In this document: one piece after another, positions 38,401 through 46,135 of the stretch
Layout: each line of letters starts with the position of its first letter
Position numbering within the stretch: the first letter of the stretch is position 1
Assembly (NCBI GenBank): GCA_964017045.1
Contig: OZ024810.1
Span: 6,937,562-7,001,561, forward strand
DNA from: Omphiscola glabra
Lineage: Eukaryota; Mollusca; Gastropoda; Lymnaeidae
Direction: 5' to 3'
Length of the DNA: 64,000 nt
Notes under the pieces: generated by a model
What the model was told of the DNA's origin: nothing
Seen by the model: the letters and a program-made list of their open reading frames with translations, nothing else
Database searches by the model: none
Translations under genes and position numbers: made by a program

Positions 38401-41004
38401 GCCTAGCAAATCAAAGCTAATGGCAGTGCATCATGATCTTAAATTTCTTCTGGCTTTGGGGTTTTTCTTTTTTGCTCTATTTTACATTAGAACTGTTAAC
38501 ACCAAGACAATTGCATTTATTGCATTCTTCTTCTTCTTTTTTAAAAATTTAAGCCAGTTAATAAAATTATCAAGAATCCTTGTAAGGAATCTGGCTGAAA
38601 ATAGTTTAAATCATCATTGCGTCAGAAAATCTGCTTTCACCTAAAGTAAAATCAGTTCTAATTTAAATGACAGTTATCATAAAAATTAGTAGTCAAAATC
38701 TTTTACTTTTATCATCTAAAAAAAATAATAACAGCCTTTCGGGTATTTTATTGATTGTTGGAATTGAAATGAAACCTATGTTTTCAGGTGGCATTGATGA
38801 TAACTATGGTGAGTGGCTAGCATGGCTATCATCAGTTACAGCTAGAATATTTTCTTTCAGTTGTGTAACCAATTTCATCCTTTAGAATATTGCTCTGTTG
38901 TTTTTTTTGGTTATGTTTTCTGGATTTTTAAAAAAAGATATGTATTTTTGTTCAATAAAAATGCATGGCTTGGGACATACCTCTGATGGTATTGTCTAAA
39001 CATTGGCTGTCTTCTCTATACCAAGGTAAAATAGGAAATACCTCTTATGGTATTGTCTTAAAATTTTAGCCTGTCATCTCTGCACTCTGGTAACTTTCTG
39101 TTACAGGTCTTGTCCTATTGTCTGTGGGTCAGTTCGTGGCAGAAATTTCAAACAAACTTCTCAAACATTAAATTCATCTATCTATTTTCAAATGACTTAT
39201 TGCACTTTGCATGTTAGACTACAAAATGTGACACAAGATGGCTGTTAGGATTCACAAGAGCAATAAAAAAAATGGTTTTAATTGAAAAATAAAATAATAA
39301 AATCAAGCAAGGGAGAAAAATTAGTGAATTAAAGGGAAAGAAATTCATCAAGGGAGGAGAGCCAGATAAAGGGAAATAAGTTTCTTTTTAATTAATTTTT
39401 TAAAATACAATAATGGAATTATAATGGTTGTTTGCGATTTGGTAAGCAGTTATTCCTTTTTTATCAGCTATTTTAAAGACATCTTGGTAGTAGATTAGTT
39501 TCAATTGTGTTCACCTCAGATGCCCTAATGCACCAGTTTTCAAAGCTAGGAGTAGACTAACTCTGCATGGGATTCAATGAATATAGTATTTAACTGAATG
39601 GGCATTACAGTGATTTACTGTGTTCCATTTCCTTAGATTAATAGATCACTTTACCCCTGTGTTTACCAATCTGATCCCTGGGTAACACCTTCTCTGCAAC
39701 ATTCTGATTTCTGTTCTAGGGTCACTCTGACAAGATTGATCAGATTTTCCAGATTGTTCAGATGCCTCAACAGAGATGACCTCTCACTTTTATTTGTCCT
39801 TCATTAGTGCTTAAATTCATTAGAAAATGTAGACAGCCTTGCAAAAATATCATGTTTTCATAATTTAAATACATCAATGTAAATAGTTGATCTTACTGGG
39901 ACAATATTCTTCAAATACCACAGCTTTATATTGTCACTACTTGAAAACACGATGATATATTAGTTGCATAGAAATCTAGGTGGAAAACTAGGCCATATGC
40001 TGTTAGCTGATGGCACCTTATAATGAATATTTACTCACTATATTTGCCATTTTATCAATATTTACAGATTTAGTGTTATACCATTTATTTGAGTAAAAAG
40101 AAACAGCTTTGTTTCATTCTTAAAATTTGTTTGCTGTAAACAGACAACAATATCCTACTACTACCTGTCCCCCATCTCCACATTATCACAGAAGGAATGA
40201 CATGAGAAAAATCTGAATCTTTGACTATCGGCAACAAAGGATCTTTTCTTGTCATGGCTTTGTACCAAGCATTTTAAATCATCTGTTTGTTACCTCCCTT
40301 TGTTTTAACCAAAATTTTACTGGAGTTCTTTTCAAGTTTCTTTACTACAAATTTTAGCATTAGTGTTTGCTATGAAAACAATGTCTCTCACAGTATGCCA
40401 AAAAAGGATCCCTTTTCAAGGGACATTGCATCAATAGTTCCCCTTTCAACAAGACATTAATAATTATTAACAAACATTTGAGTTCTGTGTTTGTGAGTGT
40501 GTTTGTTTTTAATTTGGCCCCCCCCCCCCAACTCCCCTTTTTTTTAAAAAACACTTTGTCCAATACTTATAATTTGCTATTGTATTTTTATTTTCAACAG
40601 CACTGAAAGAACTTGGTGTGATTTGTATACTTGCTTTGATTACGTTTCCCAAATCATAAACACTAAAAAAAAAAAAAACTAATTAATTTTATTATTGCAG
40701 TGTGTTTAAATCTAGGGAAGGCAATAAGTGAAAAAATGTAGCCAGAATGATCAATTCATTGATCCTGGGTCCTCAAAATATAGAAGACAAATAAAATGAT
40801 GGGAAACCTGAAAGAAAGGATGCAACAAAGCAACGAATGTCAAGGAACGTTGTTTTCTTCTATGTAACCTGGTAGCAGCTTCTCCCCCTTAATACCATTT
40901 TTTTTAAACTAGGGGAAGCAATCCATAACAGCTTTGTTTTTAAAGTGATCACTAATTTACTTCTCTTGATAATTTTTCAGAAAAGCCCAACAATAATAGA
41001 TCTG
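17217..41004 (+). CDS. Locus A: multi-LamG (concanavalin-A-like) extracellular protein, 18 exons + 3 microexons
   Basis: Join of 17217-17432, 17857-18087, 19045-19251, 23158-23389, 23743-23839, 24293-24593, 25194-25494, 26434-26643, 27417-27541, 28093-28205, 28587-28708, 28979-29101, 29851-30116, (31921-31944), 34088-34702, 35116-35301, 36245-36444, 36914-37051, 37654-37804, (38788-38808), (40981-41004): about 1301 codons with AG/GT borders and matching phases throughout. It encodes six LamG/ConA-like modules of about 200 residues. Each has an opening F-[ED]-x-x-x-G strand, a Y-[IV]-D-[LF] strand, a C-x6-C-x-x-G signature (e.g. CIGNLDLC, CFGNLDLC) and a W-Y-x-x-E-V-S-W...G-L-x-L-Y-[VI]-[DN] block. 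LamG modules of this kind bind glycans or proteins outside cells. A Pro/Thr-rich linker (PPPTPRPT) follows module 6. The N-terminus is unresolved: either an upstream exon, or the signal-peptide-like ORF at 17143. No stop codon or 3' UTR was identified, so the gene may end near 41 kb or continue into locus B. The exact orthologue was not recognised. Confidence 0.85.
17857..18087 (+). CDS. Locus A exon: LamG module 1, middle
   Basis: Phase 1 to 1, 77 codons. Begins GYYVGLWVQFQSPTDQKAVY and ends IWYHVAASWAKDK, the conserved W-Y core strand of the module. Acceptor TATCACAG, donor GTATAT. Confidence 0.88.
18230..18650. repeat. C/T-rich intronic tract with ~29-bp repeats
   Basis: CTCCTCTCATACCTCTTATA TCTCCCCA repeats three to four times (18286-18375), followed by non-periodic CCCTCC-rich sequence to ~18650, in locus A intron 2. 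Confidence 0.7.
18770..18957. repeat. ~28-bp tandem repeat, six to seven copies
   Basis: Unit CTACCAACTGATCTTCTCAT TATTCACT in locus A intron 2. Confidence 0.85.
19045..19251 (+). CDS. Locus A exon: LamG module 1, C-terminal part
   Basis: Phase 1 to 1, 69 codons. Encodes GLHLYINGAQVAHH... FVIGRSNDRTGTG... LVDDFHFISSF. Its last ~30 nt plus the donor are repeated in tandem in the following intron (19252-19455). Confidence 0.88.
19252..19455 (+). repeat. Minisatellite made of an exon end plus its splice donor
   Basis: Six further copies of a 31-34-bp unit (AAGTCCCAGCACGACATGAG then AGAAGAAG and GTCAGT) directly follow the exon whose last bases it copies. Each copy carries a consensus-like GTCAGTAAG donor. 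Reading past the true donor meets an in-frame TAG at once, so use of any decoy donor would give a premature stop. Confidence 0.9.
19690..22480 (-). mobile_element. Defective non-LTR retrotransposon (CFDP2-like endonuclease + reverse transcriptase)
   Basis: On the minus strand: endonuclease start GTWNVRTMYETGKTAQVAAE (22340-22184), then degraded endonuclease (IGWEAHGPRI, AKIGNDNTGYEE), a linker (KEWITAETLKVIEERKWKKA) and the RT domain (AAGLDGIPAEALK, LSSCSNYRGITLLSIPGKVF, INFVDYEKAFDSVDR, KTGVRQGCLLSPFLFLLAID), then the C-terminal KRKRGRPRDTWRSE tail near 19900. Between LLAIDWVMKT and KRIQSFINNCLRRILG a large part of the palm, including the expected F-A-D-D catalytic motif, is deleted, and several frameshifts and stops are present. 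A ~230-bp foreign insert splits it at ~21016-21250. The clade (RTE-like or other) is uncertain. Lies antisense in locus A intron 3. Confidence 0.9.
21016..21250. mobile_element. ~235-bp sequence nested inside the LINE
   Basis: It interrupts the LINE frame between NMHKNIR and FATIKKFAGKFRKP. It starts with a TTATTATTATTA run and TGTAGTTTTCTATAGCGTGG, and carries no open frame. Looks like a short interspersed element or 3' end of another retroelement; family unknown. Confidence 0.55.
22780..22925. repeat. ~50-bp tandem repeat, three copies
   Basis: AACTAACTTACTGTAAATAT TACTGA.ATAGAGAA repeated three times upstream of LamG module 2. Confidence 0.75.
23158..23389 (+). CDS. Locus A exon: LamG module 2, N-terminal part
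   Basis: Phase 1 to 2. Encodes YYLPMDRVVGDKLEMDGG, then AVSFTSRGEYIDLGD and the cysteine signature KKCLGDFEKCKNG, ending in ISFFI just before GTAAGT. Confidence 0.88.
23743..23839 (+). CDS. Locus A exon: LamG module 2, middle
   Basis: Phase 2 to 0, 97 nt. Acceptor TTTTCTCAG; encodes FKRLDSERSFIFSSPHGMEI...QLAASAQ; donor GTTAGT. Confidence 0.85.
24243..24298 (+). repeat. Perfect 28-bp tandem duplication of a splice acceptor
   Basis: Two identical 28-bp units, each ending TTATCTTACAG|AGTGAT, lie at the 5' border of the 24293 exon. The period is not a multiple of three, so the two acceptors are not interchangeable. Confidence 0.95.
24293..24593 (+). CDS. Locus A exon: LamG module 2, C-terminal part
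   Basis: Phase 0 to 1, 301 nt. Encodes SDRNIWEVRYNGLN...IWYFVEVSWSEDGGISLYVD, then AFIGRSNDGG and LDEMNIFYG. The 28 bp containing its acceptor are perfectly duplicated in tandem (24243-24298). Only the downstream acceptor keeps the frame open, because the upstream one hits TGA after ten codons. Confidence 0.9.
25194..25494 (+). CDS. Locus A exon: LamG module 3, N-terminal part
   Basis: Phase 1 to 2, 301 nt. Encodes YHINFEDVRGNRLLHDK, ALQLDGNNDYVDFNDR, the signature LECIGNLDLCQQG and SMWIRPDKLRNNMYLLSTG. Donor GTGAGC. Confidence 0.92.
26434..26643 (+). CDS. Locus A exon: LamG module 3, middle
   Basis: Phase 2 to 2, 210 nt, after a strong CCCCTCCAG acceptor. Encodes NGALHASAETSTRKWETT, KWYFLEVSFHPDRGLSLYVN and a short Ala-rich stretch; donor GTGAGT. 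Confidence 0.9.
27417..27541 (+). CDS. Locus A exon: LamG module 3, C-terminal part
   Basis: Phase 2 to 1, 125 nt. Encodes RFYLGRGNTDMSDSRYGEAT, then YDEMDMWQADRDFL and HEYIQR. This Y-[LI]-G-R...D-E-M-x-x-W closing segment recurs in the other modules. Confidence 0.9.
27950..28030 (+). repeat. LINE-like 3' tail with TTATC/TTATTTTA repeats
   Basis: AATAAAGAATC followed by tandem TTATC units, a layout often seen at the 3' ends of non-LTR retrotransposons (from memory, also in molluscs). Only the tail is recognisable; it lies in the intron before module 4. Confidence 0.45.
28093..28205 (+). CDS. Locus A exon: LamG module 4, first segment
   Basis: Phase 1 to 0, 113 nt. Encodes RPHNFLIDFEELVGGDRI...GPVLIPGK, matching the opening strand of modules 2, 3 and 5. 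Acceptor TTATTCCAG, donor GTAGAC. Confidence 0.88.
28587..28708 (+). CDS. Locus A exon: LamG module 4, second segment
   Basis: Phase 0 to 2, 122 nt. Encodes VKNALELSGRGQFADLGR and the signature DECMTNLALCTQG, ending TVAAWM. Donor GTTTGT is somewhat weak. Confidence 0.87.
28979..29101 (+). CDS. Locus A exon: LamG module 4, third segment
   Basis: Phase 2 to 2, 123 nt. Encodes RFHRFENNMVFLSTGDNG...LMMYKDGYIQVTAAGRG. Acceptor ACCCTCAG, donor GTGAGA. Confidence 0.87.
29851..30116 (+). CDS. Locus A exon: LamG module 4, C-terminal part
   Basis: Phase 2 to 1, 266 nt. Encodes FETDRWYFVEVSWHPESGLK then LYVDNELRG, FYLGVPNQAD and DVDEMEIWYGKREDL. Donor GTGAGT. Confidence 0.92.
30725..30860. repeat. Short AT-rich repeat (TATCTATAGATTTAATGGTA)
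   Basis: Five to six degenerate copies of ATGGTAATATCTATAGATTTA in the intron between modules 4 and 5. The remainder of 30117-34087, apart from the microexon, hAT and U2 entries, is AT-rich with nothing recognised. Confidence 0.7.
31418..31554. mobile_element. Short non-autonomous hAT element (137 bp)
   Basis: Left end CGGGGCTTGGGAACCTGC and right end AAAGGTTCCCAACCTCTG are inverted repeats (GGTTCCCAA core). Flanks ATCTAATC and CTTTAATC match at 6 of 8 positions, the size of a hAT target duplication. The interior has GCGGCTC/TTGGCTCTTTG motifs typical of such elements. Intronic. Confidence 0.7.
31921..31944 (+). CDS. Locus A candidate 24-nt microexon
   Basis: TATCTCACAG, then 24 nt, then GTAAGC; phase 1 to 1, adding about eight residues (EDYNYSNT plus a junction residue) between modules 4 and 5. 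It could be skipped without changing the frame. Found by eye from flanking splice signals only, so a chance match is possible. Confidence 0.55.
32499..32566 (+). pseudogene. U2 snRNA 5'-domain pseudogene
   Basis: From ATTGCTTGTCAGCCTTTTGG through TAAGATCA, GTAGTATCTGTT and TTATC the sequence follows the 5' end of U2 snRNA: stem I, the GTAGTA branch-point-pairing box and the start of stem II. It diverges after about 65 nt and no Sm site or 3' hairpins are visible. Probably a retrotransposed 5' fragment or the head of a U2-derived SINE. It lies in the intron between LamG modules 4 and 5. Confidence 0.75.
34088..34702 (+). CDS. Locus A exon: complete LamG module 5 in one exon
   Basis: Phase 1 to 1, 615 nt. 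It carries the whole module: YESFSFDNAEGRRI, AVSLRGRGQYVDLGT, signature QKCFGNLDLCSHG, LSMWLNPKELREGT, EWQKLTMAWHPRKGLSMYIN, IYLGRALASD and LADELQVWYDDL. Other modules are split over three or four exons, so introns were lost here, or the module was duplicated before they were gained. Confidence 0.95.
35116..35301 (+). CDS. Locus A exon: LamG module 6, N-terminal part
   Basis: Phase 1 to 1, 186 nt. Encodes INILFNEYHNNLLRIRD... AIYLIGTDGYLDLGANFTCG. Joining to the 36245 exon rebuilds the C-x6-C signature (CGGNLETC), which supports the splice. Confidence 0.88.
35303..35466 (+). repeat. 23-bp minisatellite at a donor site
   Basis: About seven degenerate copies of a 23-bp unit around ATGGGTAATGTCTGTTTAGC, starting right after the donor of the 35116 exon. 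Confidence 0.8.
35459..36158 (+). pseudogene. hAT transposase C-terminal relic (GTF2IRD2/ZBED-like)
   Basis: A broken reading frame encodes DFKTHRATFQIFADPFSFNV, then after a stop and frame change MKLIDLQCNSELKAKFREV, and further on fragments matching the LFGSTYxCE..F and SRLTDEHLQAILR region. This is the dimerisation domain of hAT transposases of the GTF2IRD2/Charlie type. Stops and frameshifts show it is dead. The right end, TTTGAGACCCCTG near 36158, fits a hAT terminus; the left end was not located. It lies in an intron inside LamG module 6. Confidence 0.8.
36245..36444 (+). CDS. Locus A exon: LamG module 6, second part
   Basis: Phase 1 to 0, 200 nt. Encodes NLETCSQGTTIRLGLNPTSL...VFLDSFPVKLYY, LYGQFQTGTQLWTVSTLDF and GQWQR. 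Donor GTAATT. Confidence 0.9.
36914..37051 (+). CDS. Locus A exon: LamG module 6, third part
   Basis: Phase 0 to 0, 138 nt. Encodes VELTWHPREGLTMYIDGRRV...WRTYFGRALQ, completing the W-x-P-x-x-G-L-x-M-Y block. Donor GTATGG. Confidence 0.92.
37235..37300 (-). mobile_element. LINE 3'-end fragment with terminal palindrome (copy 2)
   Basis: Same order as the copy at 3119-3170: TCTTCTATAT, AAGGGCCCAC, then the palindrome GATCAATGTATTGATC (37267-37282). A minus-strand insertion in the intron before the last LamG exon; how far it extends upstream of the 3' end is unclear. Confidence 0.6.
37654..37804 (+). CDS. Locus A exon: end of LamG module 6 and Pro/Thr linker
   Basis: Phase 0 to 1, 151 nt. Encodes GGKTYANTGVDSIEFWTAHR, DDLPEDKYLRIPFYPPP and TPRPTDDTIIITG, then donor GTAAGT. 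The Pro/Thr stretch resembles the linker in locus B (57.7 kb). Confidence 0.92.
38788..38808 (+). CDS. Locus A candidate 21-nt microexon
   Basis: ATGTTTTCAG, then 21 nt, then GTGAGT; phase 1 to 1, encoding GIDDNY plus a junction residue. Acidic/Asn/Tyr content resembles the 31921 microexon. Confidence 0.5.
40735..40800 (+). mobile_element. LINE 3'-end fragment with terminal palindrome (copy 3)
   Basis: On the + strand: the palindrome GATCAATTCATTGATC (40749-40764), then CCTGGGTCCTCAAAATATAG and AAGACAAATAAA. Same layout as the minus-strand copies at 3.1 and 37.3 kb, so it is probably a 3' end of the same family. Confidence 0.5.
40981..41004 (+). CDS. Locus A candidate 24-nt microexon
   Basis: AATTTTTCAG, then 24 nt, then GTAAGA; phase 1 to 1, encoding EKPNNNRS plus a junction residue. 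If real, the transcript continues past 41 kb, to an unseen last exon or to the phase-1 acceptor at 52999. Confidence 0.5.
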
Positions 41005-42094
41005 GTAAGATATGAGAATGGGTCGCCCCTGAAAGCCATACATATTCCTGTATCTATAGCTTTCTTTTTATTATGAACGAAAGCTTTATCCATATAAAAT
41101 ATCACGCATACTCATGTAGCACAAAGTCCACCATGCTTTGAGATTAAAGGCCCATTTGTACCTCTAGGGTTATAGGTCAAACATAAACGAGACCCGCTCT
41201 AAAGGTCATCTGTTCTCTGTTCATACCACATCTGGTGTGTATGTATGAATGGGGAATGTACATTTGCCCTTCTGAGTTCATTTGTTTCAAAGTTGTGAAC
41301 ATAAATATTCCCTGAACTTTATTATGATTCTAATGTCCCACCCTTTTACACAGCAGATTTATTGCATCATATTTAAATTGAGGCTACTTCCATAGAAACA
41401 AAGGAAAACATTAATCATTAAAAGCACTTGCTGTATTTTTTAAGAATCTTACTTAACTTTACACGCCACTGAGCTCACCATTATACATATTTTTGTTTAC
41501 TACGTAGAGAATTATATTGATGGATGCTAATCAGTGTACAATTAGTAAAAGTAAATGTTTGTGACGTTAGCACTGCTACTCATTATCATTGCCTTATATA
41601 TATTTGTGTACTATAGCTTATCTTATGCAATGATACATATTCAAACATGGTAGGTGTCTCGTCTGTATGCCAGGGGCGAAAATTAGCGCTTTGTTTGCAA
41701 CAGTGTGGAATAACTAAATTTTTGTAATTTTTTTTCATTTTACGATACAATATCTCAAAGCGCAATACAGTTAAATACGTTAAATTTAGTATAATTGGAG
41801 ACTTTGCAATAGCAGGTAGTGAGTAGTGCAATATGCCTTCCATTTTTAGCCGAGTAGCTCCGGGTCATATCTACAAGTTATTATATCTCAACAAATGATT
41901 CTAAACATTTATTAATTTACCCATTGCCATGCGCACTAAGATGTCATTAAATTATACGGATCTAAATGCACCTGGTATAATAAGTTTTGCTTTTCAATAT
42001 ATGCCCTATGTATCCAGTGCATATGAGTAGATACCAGTTTCTTTGTATCTTCTATACCCAGGGGCGTAAACATAGATATTGGCAATCAGATAAT
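41005..42094. other. Non-coding stretch after last candidate microexon
   Basis: No clear terminal exon or polyadenylation signal for locus A. Short CAGGGGCG motifs at 41671 and 42058 hint at MITE ends but no full element was defined. Confidence 0.5.
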
Positions 42095-42255
42095 AGATAT
42101 GAGCACCCAGACAAGCAGATATGAGCACCGAGACAAGCAGATATGAGCACCGAGACAAGCAGATATGAGCACCGAGACAAGCAGATATGAGCACCGAGAC
42201 AAGCAGATATGAGCACCGAGACAAGCAGATATGAGCACTGAGAGCACCCAGACAA
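42095..42255. repeat. 22-bp minisatellite
   Basis: Seven copies of AGCACCGAGACAAGCAGATATG. Confidence 0.93.
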
Positions 42256-43110
42256 GCGACCCTTGCTTATAATTGCCAAGAGGAAAGCCTTAAAATAATA
42301 TGTGTTAAAACCAATAACAATGGGCAACTATTTCAAATCCTGGCAACGAATAATTTTCAAAATCCAGTGAATGTCCGTTGGTAGAGGTTGGTGCACTTAG
42401 GTTTAGGTTTTTTGGGCCAAGATTATGACATGGAGTGTCAGGCATTTATAAGTTATTTAGGTACTTCAACTATAAATATAATAAATGTTTGTAGATGTGT
42501 GTTGTGCAGGTTGAAGTTGTCGACATATAGCCGATACAATTTCTGTGGAGTCACATCTGCTTTGTAACGTCAAGGTGATACACCACCTGTAGTGGCGGAA
42601 CTATAGTTAGTCATGAAGTGGGTGGTCCTAAGGTGCTCTATCTTTGTGGTACAAATTATAGCTTCTTAACAGTTGGTCCATGTATAAGTTTACAACAACA
42701 AAAAACTCACGTGACCACGCGTGACACTAACATTGTTTCGTTTTTGAATTCAGGGCATATTCTTCATCCACATGGGCGTATGAACTAACCGACAGTCCAC
42801 TGCTAAAATCCCTTGCATCCGCACATATCAGGTCTCGCAACCCTGGGGGGGGGGGGGGTCACATGAACAGATCTCGCAACCCTGGGGGGGCACATGAACT
42901 CTTGGTTGCAGGTTGTTATTTTTTAGCGGAAGTCATGCTGCCTCTAGAACCTCGTATGTGATGACATCATCGCACTTAGACCCCTGGATAAAACTATCTT
43001 AGCTTTCACGTGGGCTCAGATCAACTGGGAAGTGGCATAAAATAATTCCACAAGCAATAATATTTGCTGTTGTAGTGACGCTGTGAGGAAATCTATGTAC
43101 ACGAGAAAAT
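42256..43110. other. Non-coding stretch with paired poly(G) motif
   Basis: TCTCGCAACCCTGGGGGG occurs twice (~42834 and ~42871), each followed by a CACATGAAC block. Nothing else recognised. Confidence 0.5.
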
Positions 43111-43114
43111 CATT

Positions 43115-43222
43115 GTTAAAATATGGATAGACTGTGAAATGGACCAGGTGACAGATTGTGACATGACCACGTGTTAGACTGTGAAATGGACCACGTGATA
43201 GACTGAAATGGACCACGTGTTA
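43115..43222. repeat. ~25-30-bp repeat with CACGTG motifs
   Basis: Four degenerate copies of GACTGTGAAATGGACCACGTG. Confidence 0.7.
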
Positions 43223-43449
43223 ACATAAAGACGCCGGCCGTGATGCTAATAGTAATGGAGTTTCTAAATATTGCCATAGTGGTTCCCAGCATCCGTTTGA
43301 TTGACCCATTGCGTTTCTCACAAAAGTTAACTGCACTTGTCGTCATAAATTGTGTGATTTTAGTTCCCTTATTTTCCATATCCACTGTTACATATCCACC
43401 ATTACGTATCCATAAAATGAAATTCGAATCTTTAATAATTTTTACATAG

Positions 43450-43800
43450 GTCAATAGACACAGCCGGTTACTGCTTCACTTTCCTGTCACTAGACACAGC
43501 CGGTTACTGCTTTGCTTTCCTGTCACTAGACACAGCCGGTTACTGCTTCGCTTTCCTGTCACTAGACACAGCCGGTTACTGCTTTGCTTTCCTGTCACTA
43601 GACACAACCGGTTACTGCTTCGCTTTCCTGTCACTAGACACAACCGGTTACTGCTTTGCTTTCCTGTCACTAGACACAACGGTTACTGCTTCGCTTTCCT
43701 GTCACTAGACACAACGGTTACTGCTTCGCTTTCCTGTCACTAGACACAACCGGTTACTGCTTCGCTTTCCTGTCACTAGACACAACCGGTTCCTGCTTCA
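43450..43800. repeat. ~36-bp minisatellite, ~10 copies
   Basis: Unit TCACTAGACACAGCCGGTTA CTGCTTCGCTTTCCTG, with CAGCC/CAACC and CTTCG/CTTTG variants and one 35-bp form. Confidence 0.95.
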
Positions 43801-43851
43801 CTTGAAATGATGTCAAAAACACGGCACAGAATCATTGTTCCTAAATAGTAA

Positions 43852-44167
43852 GTTGAATATGCACACACTACACGTTGTTCTACCATGACAGGAAGTCATT
43901 CTTCTCAAATATGCACACACTACACGTTGTTCTACCATGACAGGAAGTCATTCTTCTCAAATATGCACACACTACACGTTGTTCTACCATGACAGGAAGT
44001 CATTCTTCTCAAATATGCACACACTACACGTTGTTCTACCATGACAGGAAGTCATTCTTCTCAAATATGCACACACTACACGTTGTTCTACCATGACAGG
44101 AAGTCATTCTTCTCAAATATGCACACACTACACGTTGTTCTACCATGACAGGAAGTCATTCTTCTCG
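43852..44167. repeat. ~52-bp minisatellite, 6 nearly identical copies
   Basis: Unit AATATGCACACACTACACGT + TGTTCTACCATGACAGGAAG + TCATTCTTCTCA. Confidence 0.95.
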
Positions 44168-44180
44168 GTTAAAGTAGACT

Positions 44181-44277
44181 CAGTGCTGGATTTACCGATA
44201 GGCTAGATAAGCTACAGCTTAGGGCCTCACAGTCTGCCTGGGCCCCAAAAAGTCCTAAGTATCTAAGTCCGGCCCTG
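44181..44277. mobile_element. Very short hAT MITE (97 bp)
   Basis: Starts CAGTGCTGGATTTA and ends TAAGTCCGGCCCTG: 14-bp ends match as inverted repeats except three positions. Flanks AGTAGACT and ATTAGAAT match at 6 of 8. Interior AGGGCCTC/GGGCCCC is typical of this MITE type. Confidence 0.75.
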
Positions 44278-44344
44278 ATTAGAATCATTAAAACACACTG
44301 TTGCTACCAGCCCCGGCACACTAGGACAACCACTAGTACTTCCT

Positions 44345-44445
44345 ATTCTGTGGTCTGACTTCAGTGGTGACTTGACTTCAGTGGTGGCTTGACTTCAGTG
44401 GTGACTTGACTTCAGTGTTGACTTGACTTCAGTGGTGGTGCGCTG
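44345..44445. repeat. 18-bp minisatellite
   Basis: Five copies of TGACTTCAGTGGTGACTT. Confidence 0.85.
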
Positions 44446-46000
44446 TGTTCCTGAACTAAAGCAAATTTTAGATATCACATCAAGTATGATTTCAACCCCC
44501 TCCCCACCGGTCTTATGTTTGTTTGTTTGCTACACTTGTTTTGTGTCCTTTCTTTTTCTCATGTTTCGTGCAAATCTTGATTTATTAGCGGTATTCATTT
44601 TTAATAATGCGTGTATTATCCGATGTTAACCATATTGTACTTCACCTGATCCATATTCCTTCAATCCACTTTCACTTTTATGCCAGTCTTCTGCTCCCAT
44701 CCCATTCCTCCCACACCCCCTCCCAAACCATAACCGAAGATTTAGCTACCCACCTTCCTTCGCCGATGTTCAAAAATAGCAACGACTCTGATGAAACGTT
44801 TGGTTACAAATAGAGGCTCACACACGCGTTATCTACCCCCACTCCCCCACACTTTTTTCCCAATCTCTGCACAGCACACCTGATAGAAACAAGGCTTCTC
44901 CAACTTTACACAACTCGTATATGTCTTCATGGACGTGAACTTATCAGAGTGGGAAAGATGGAAACAAAAAAGGAAAGGTTTCTTAAAGTTACGTTGAAAT
45001 ATGTGAACTATAATCAACTAAACCATGGCACTAATGCGCTTGTGGTTAATTGCATCACCCAAAGGTAGACAATGTTTAATAAATGGGTGTAATGAAAATG
45101 GGTGTAATGAAAATGGGTGGGTGGGGGGGGGGTAAACAAATATTATCAACAAACACCCCCCCCCCCCCCCCCGTATAGCATTTATTTGCTAACTTTCGAA
45201 TGAGCAGTTAATTTTCTAGTATAAGTTTTTGAACACTTTTCGTGAGTGCACAGATATGCCAATGGTAGTTTTGCTCCAATAAAAATAGTTCCAATAGTTT
45301 GAGAGCCGCTGTACATTTCTCTCTATTACGCCCTTGCCCCTTTACCTACAGCCACTCCACCTACAGCCACTCCACCCCACCTGTTTTTTCTCTACAGCGA
45401 CCCCTTCAGCTGCCTTTTTTCCCTTCTCACCTTGGCAATTAAAAAAAAAATCTCATGTTAGTATTAGTCAACACAAAAACTACCAAAAATATTCTACACT
45501 ACTCACTTAAAACGTTTGACTTCCTTTAAAAAGAATATTACAATGAGAAATCAACTTCCATGCCGCTCCCCACCCTTGACCTCTCATTAACTTAACAGAA
45601 TTCAATAAAATTATATGTTAAGTTTTGCCCACCGATTAAAAAAAAACCTTACCCCTCTGCTCAATTTATGTTGACGCACTTTAAAAATCTGCTCACGTTC
45701 CGCAGCTCGATGCTATATTTAGACCGCCGAGTTTGGTCGGAGCACATGTTCCTCTTTGGTCTGATGTAGGTCAGATTTGATTGGCCGAGCAGTGTGAGAG
45801 CACCACTTGTGTTGTCTGCTGGCCATGATATGGTCACTCTTTCGCACATATTTTGTAGTGGCTAGTCGATAGAAATACTTGATATCTTTGAGTGATAGTG
45901 ATACACATTTAAAAAATTTATGAGAGATGCTCAGTCCGTGAGACTCAACTCAGATGTGCTCATTTTCCATATAACAATAAAATCCCCTTTCCTGTATTCA
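44446..46000. other. Non-coding stretch, nothing recognised
   Basis: C-rich patches, poly(G)/poly(C) runs at 45121-45133 and 45156-45172, and an isolated hAT-like end TTTGAGAGCCGCTG near 45300 without a partner. Confidence 0.5.
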
Positions 46001-46135
46001 TTTGTTGAACGGGCCACATTTCTCAATGCATTTGTTGAACGGGCCACATTTCTCAATGCATTTGTTGAACGGGCCACATTTCTCAATGCATTTGTTGAAC
46101 GGGCCACATTTCTCAATGCATTTGTTGCATTCAAC
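46000..46135. repeat. 30-bp minisatellite, ~4.5 copies
   Basis: Unit TTTGTTGAACGGGCCACATT TCTCAATGCA. The open frames on both strands derive from the multiple-of-three period. Confidence 0.93.

Noticed and set aside
41340..41390. Possible terminal exon of locus A after CCCTTTTACACAG
   Set aside because: Would give only about six codons before TAA and no polyadenylation signal was seen close by; too weak to annotate.
45285..45320. hAT-like end TTTGAGAGCCGCTG
   Set aside because: No opposite terminus or target duplication found, so no element could be defined.
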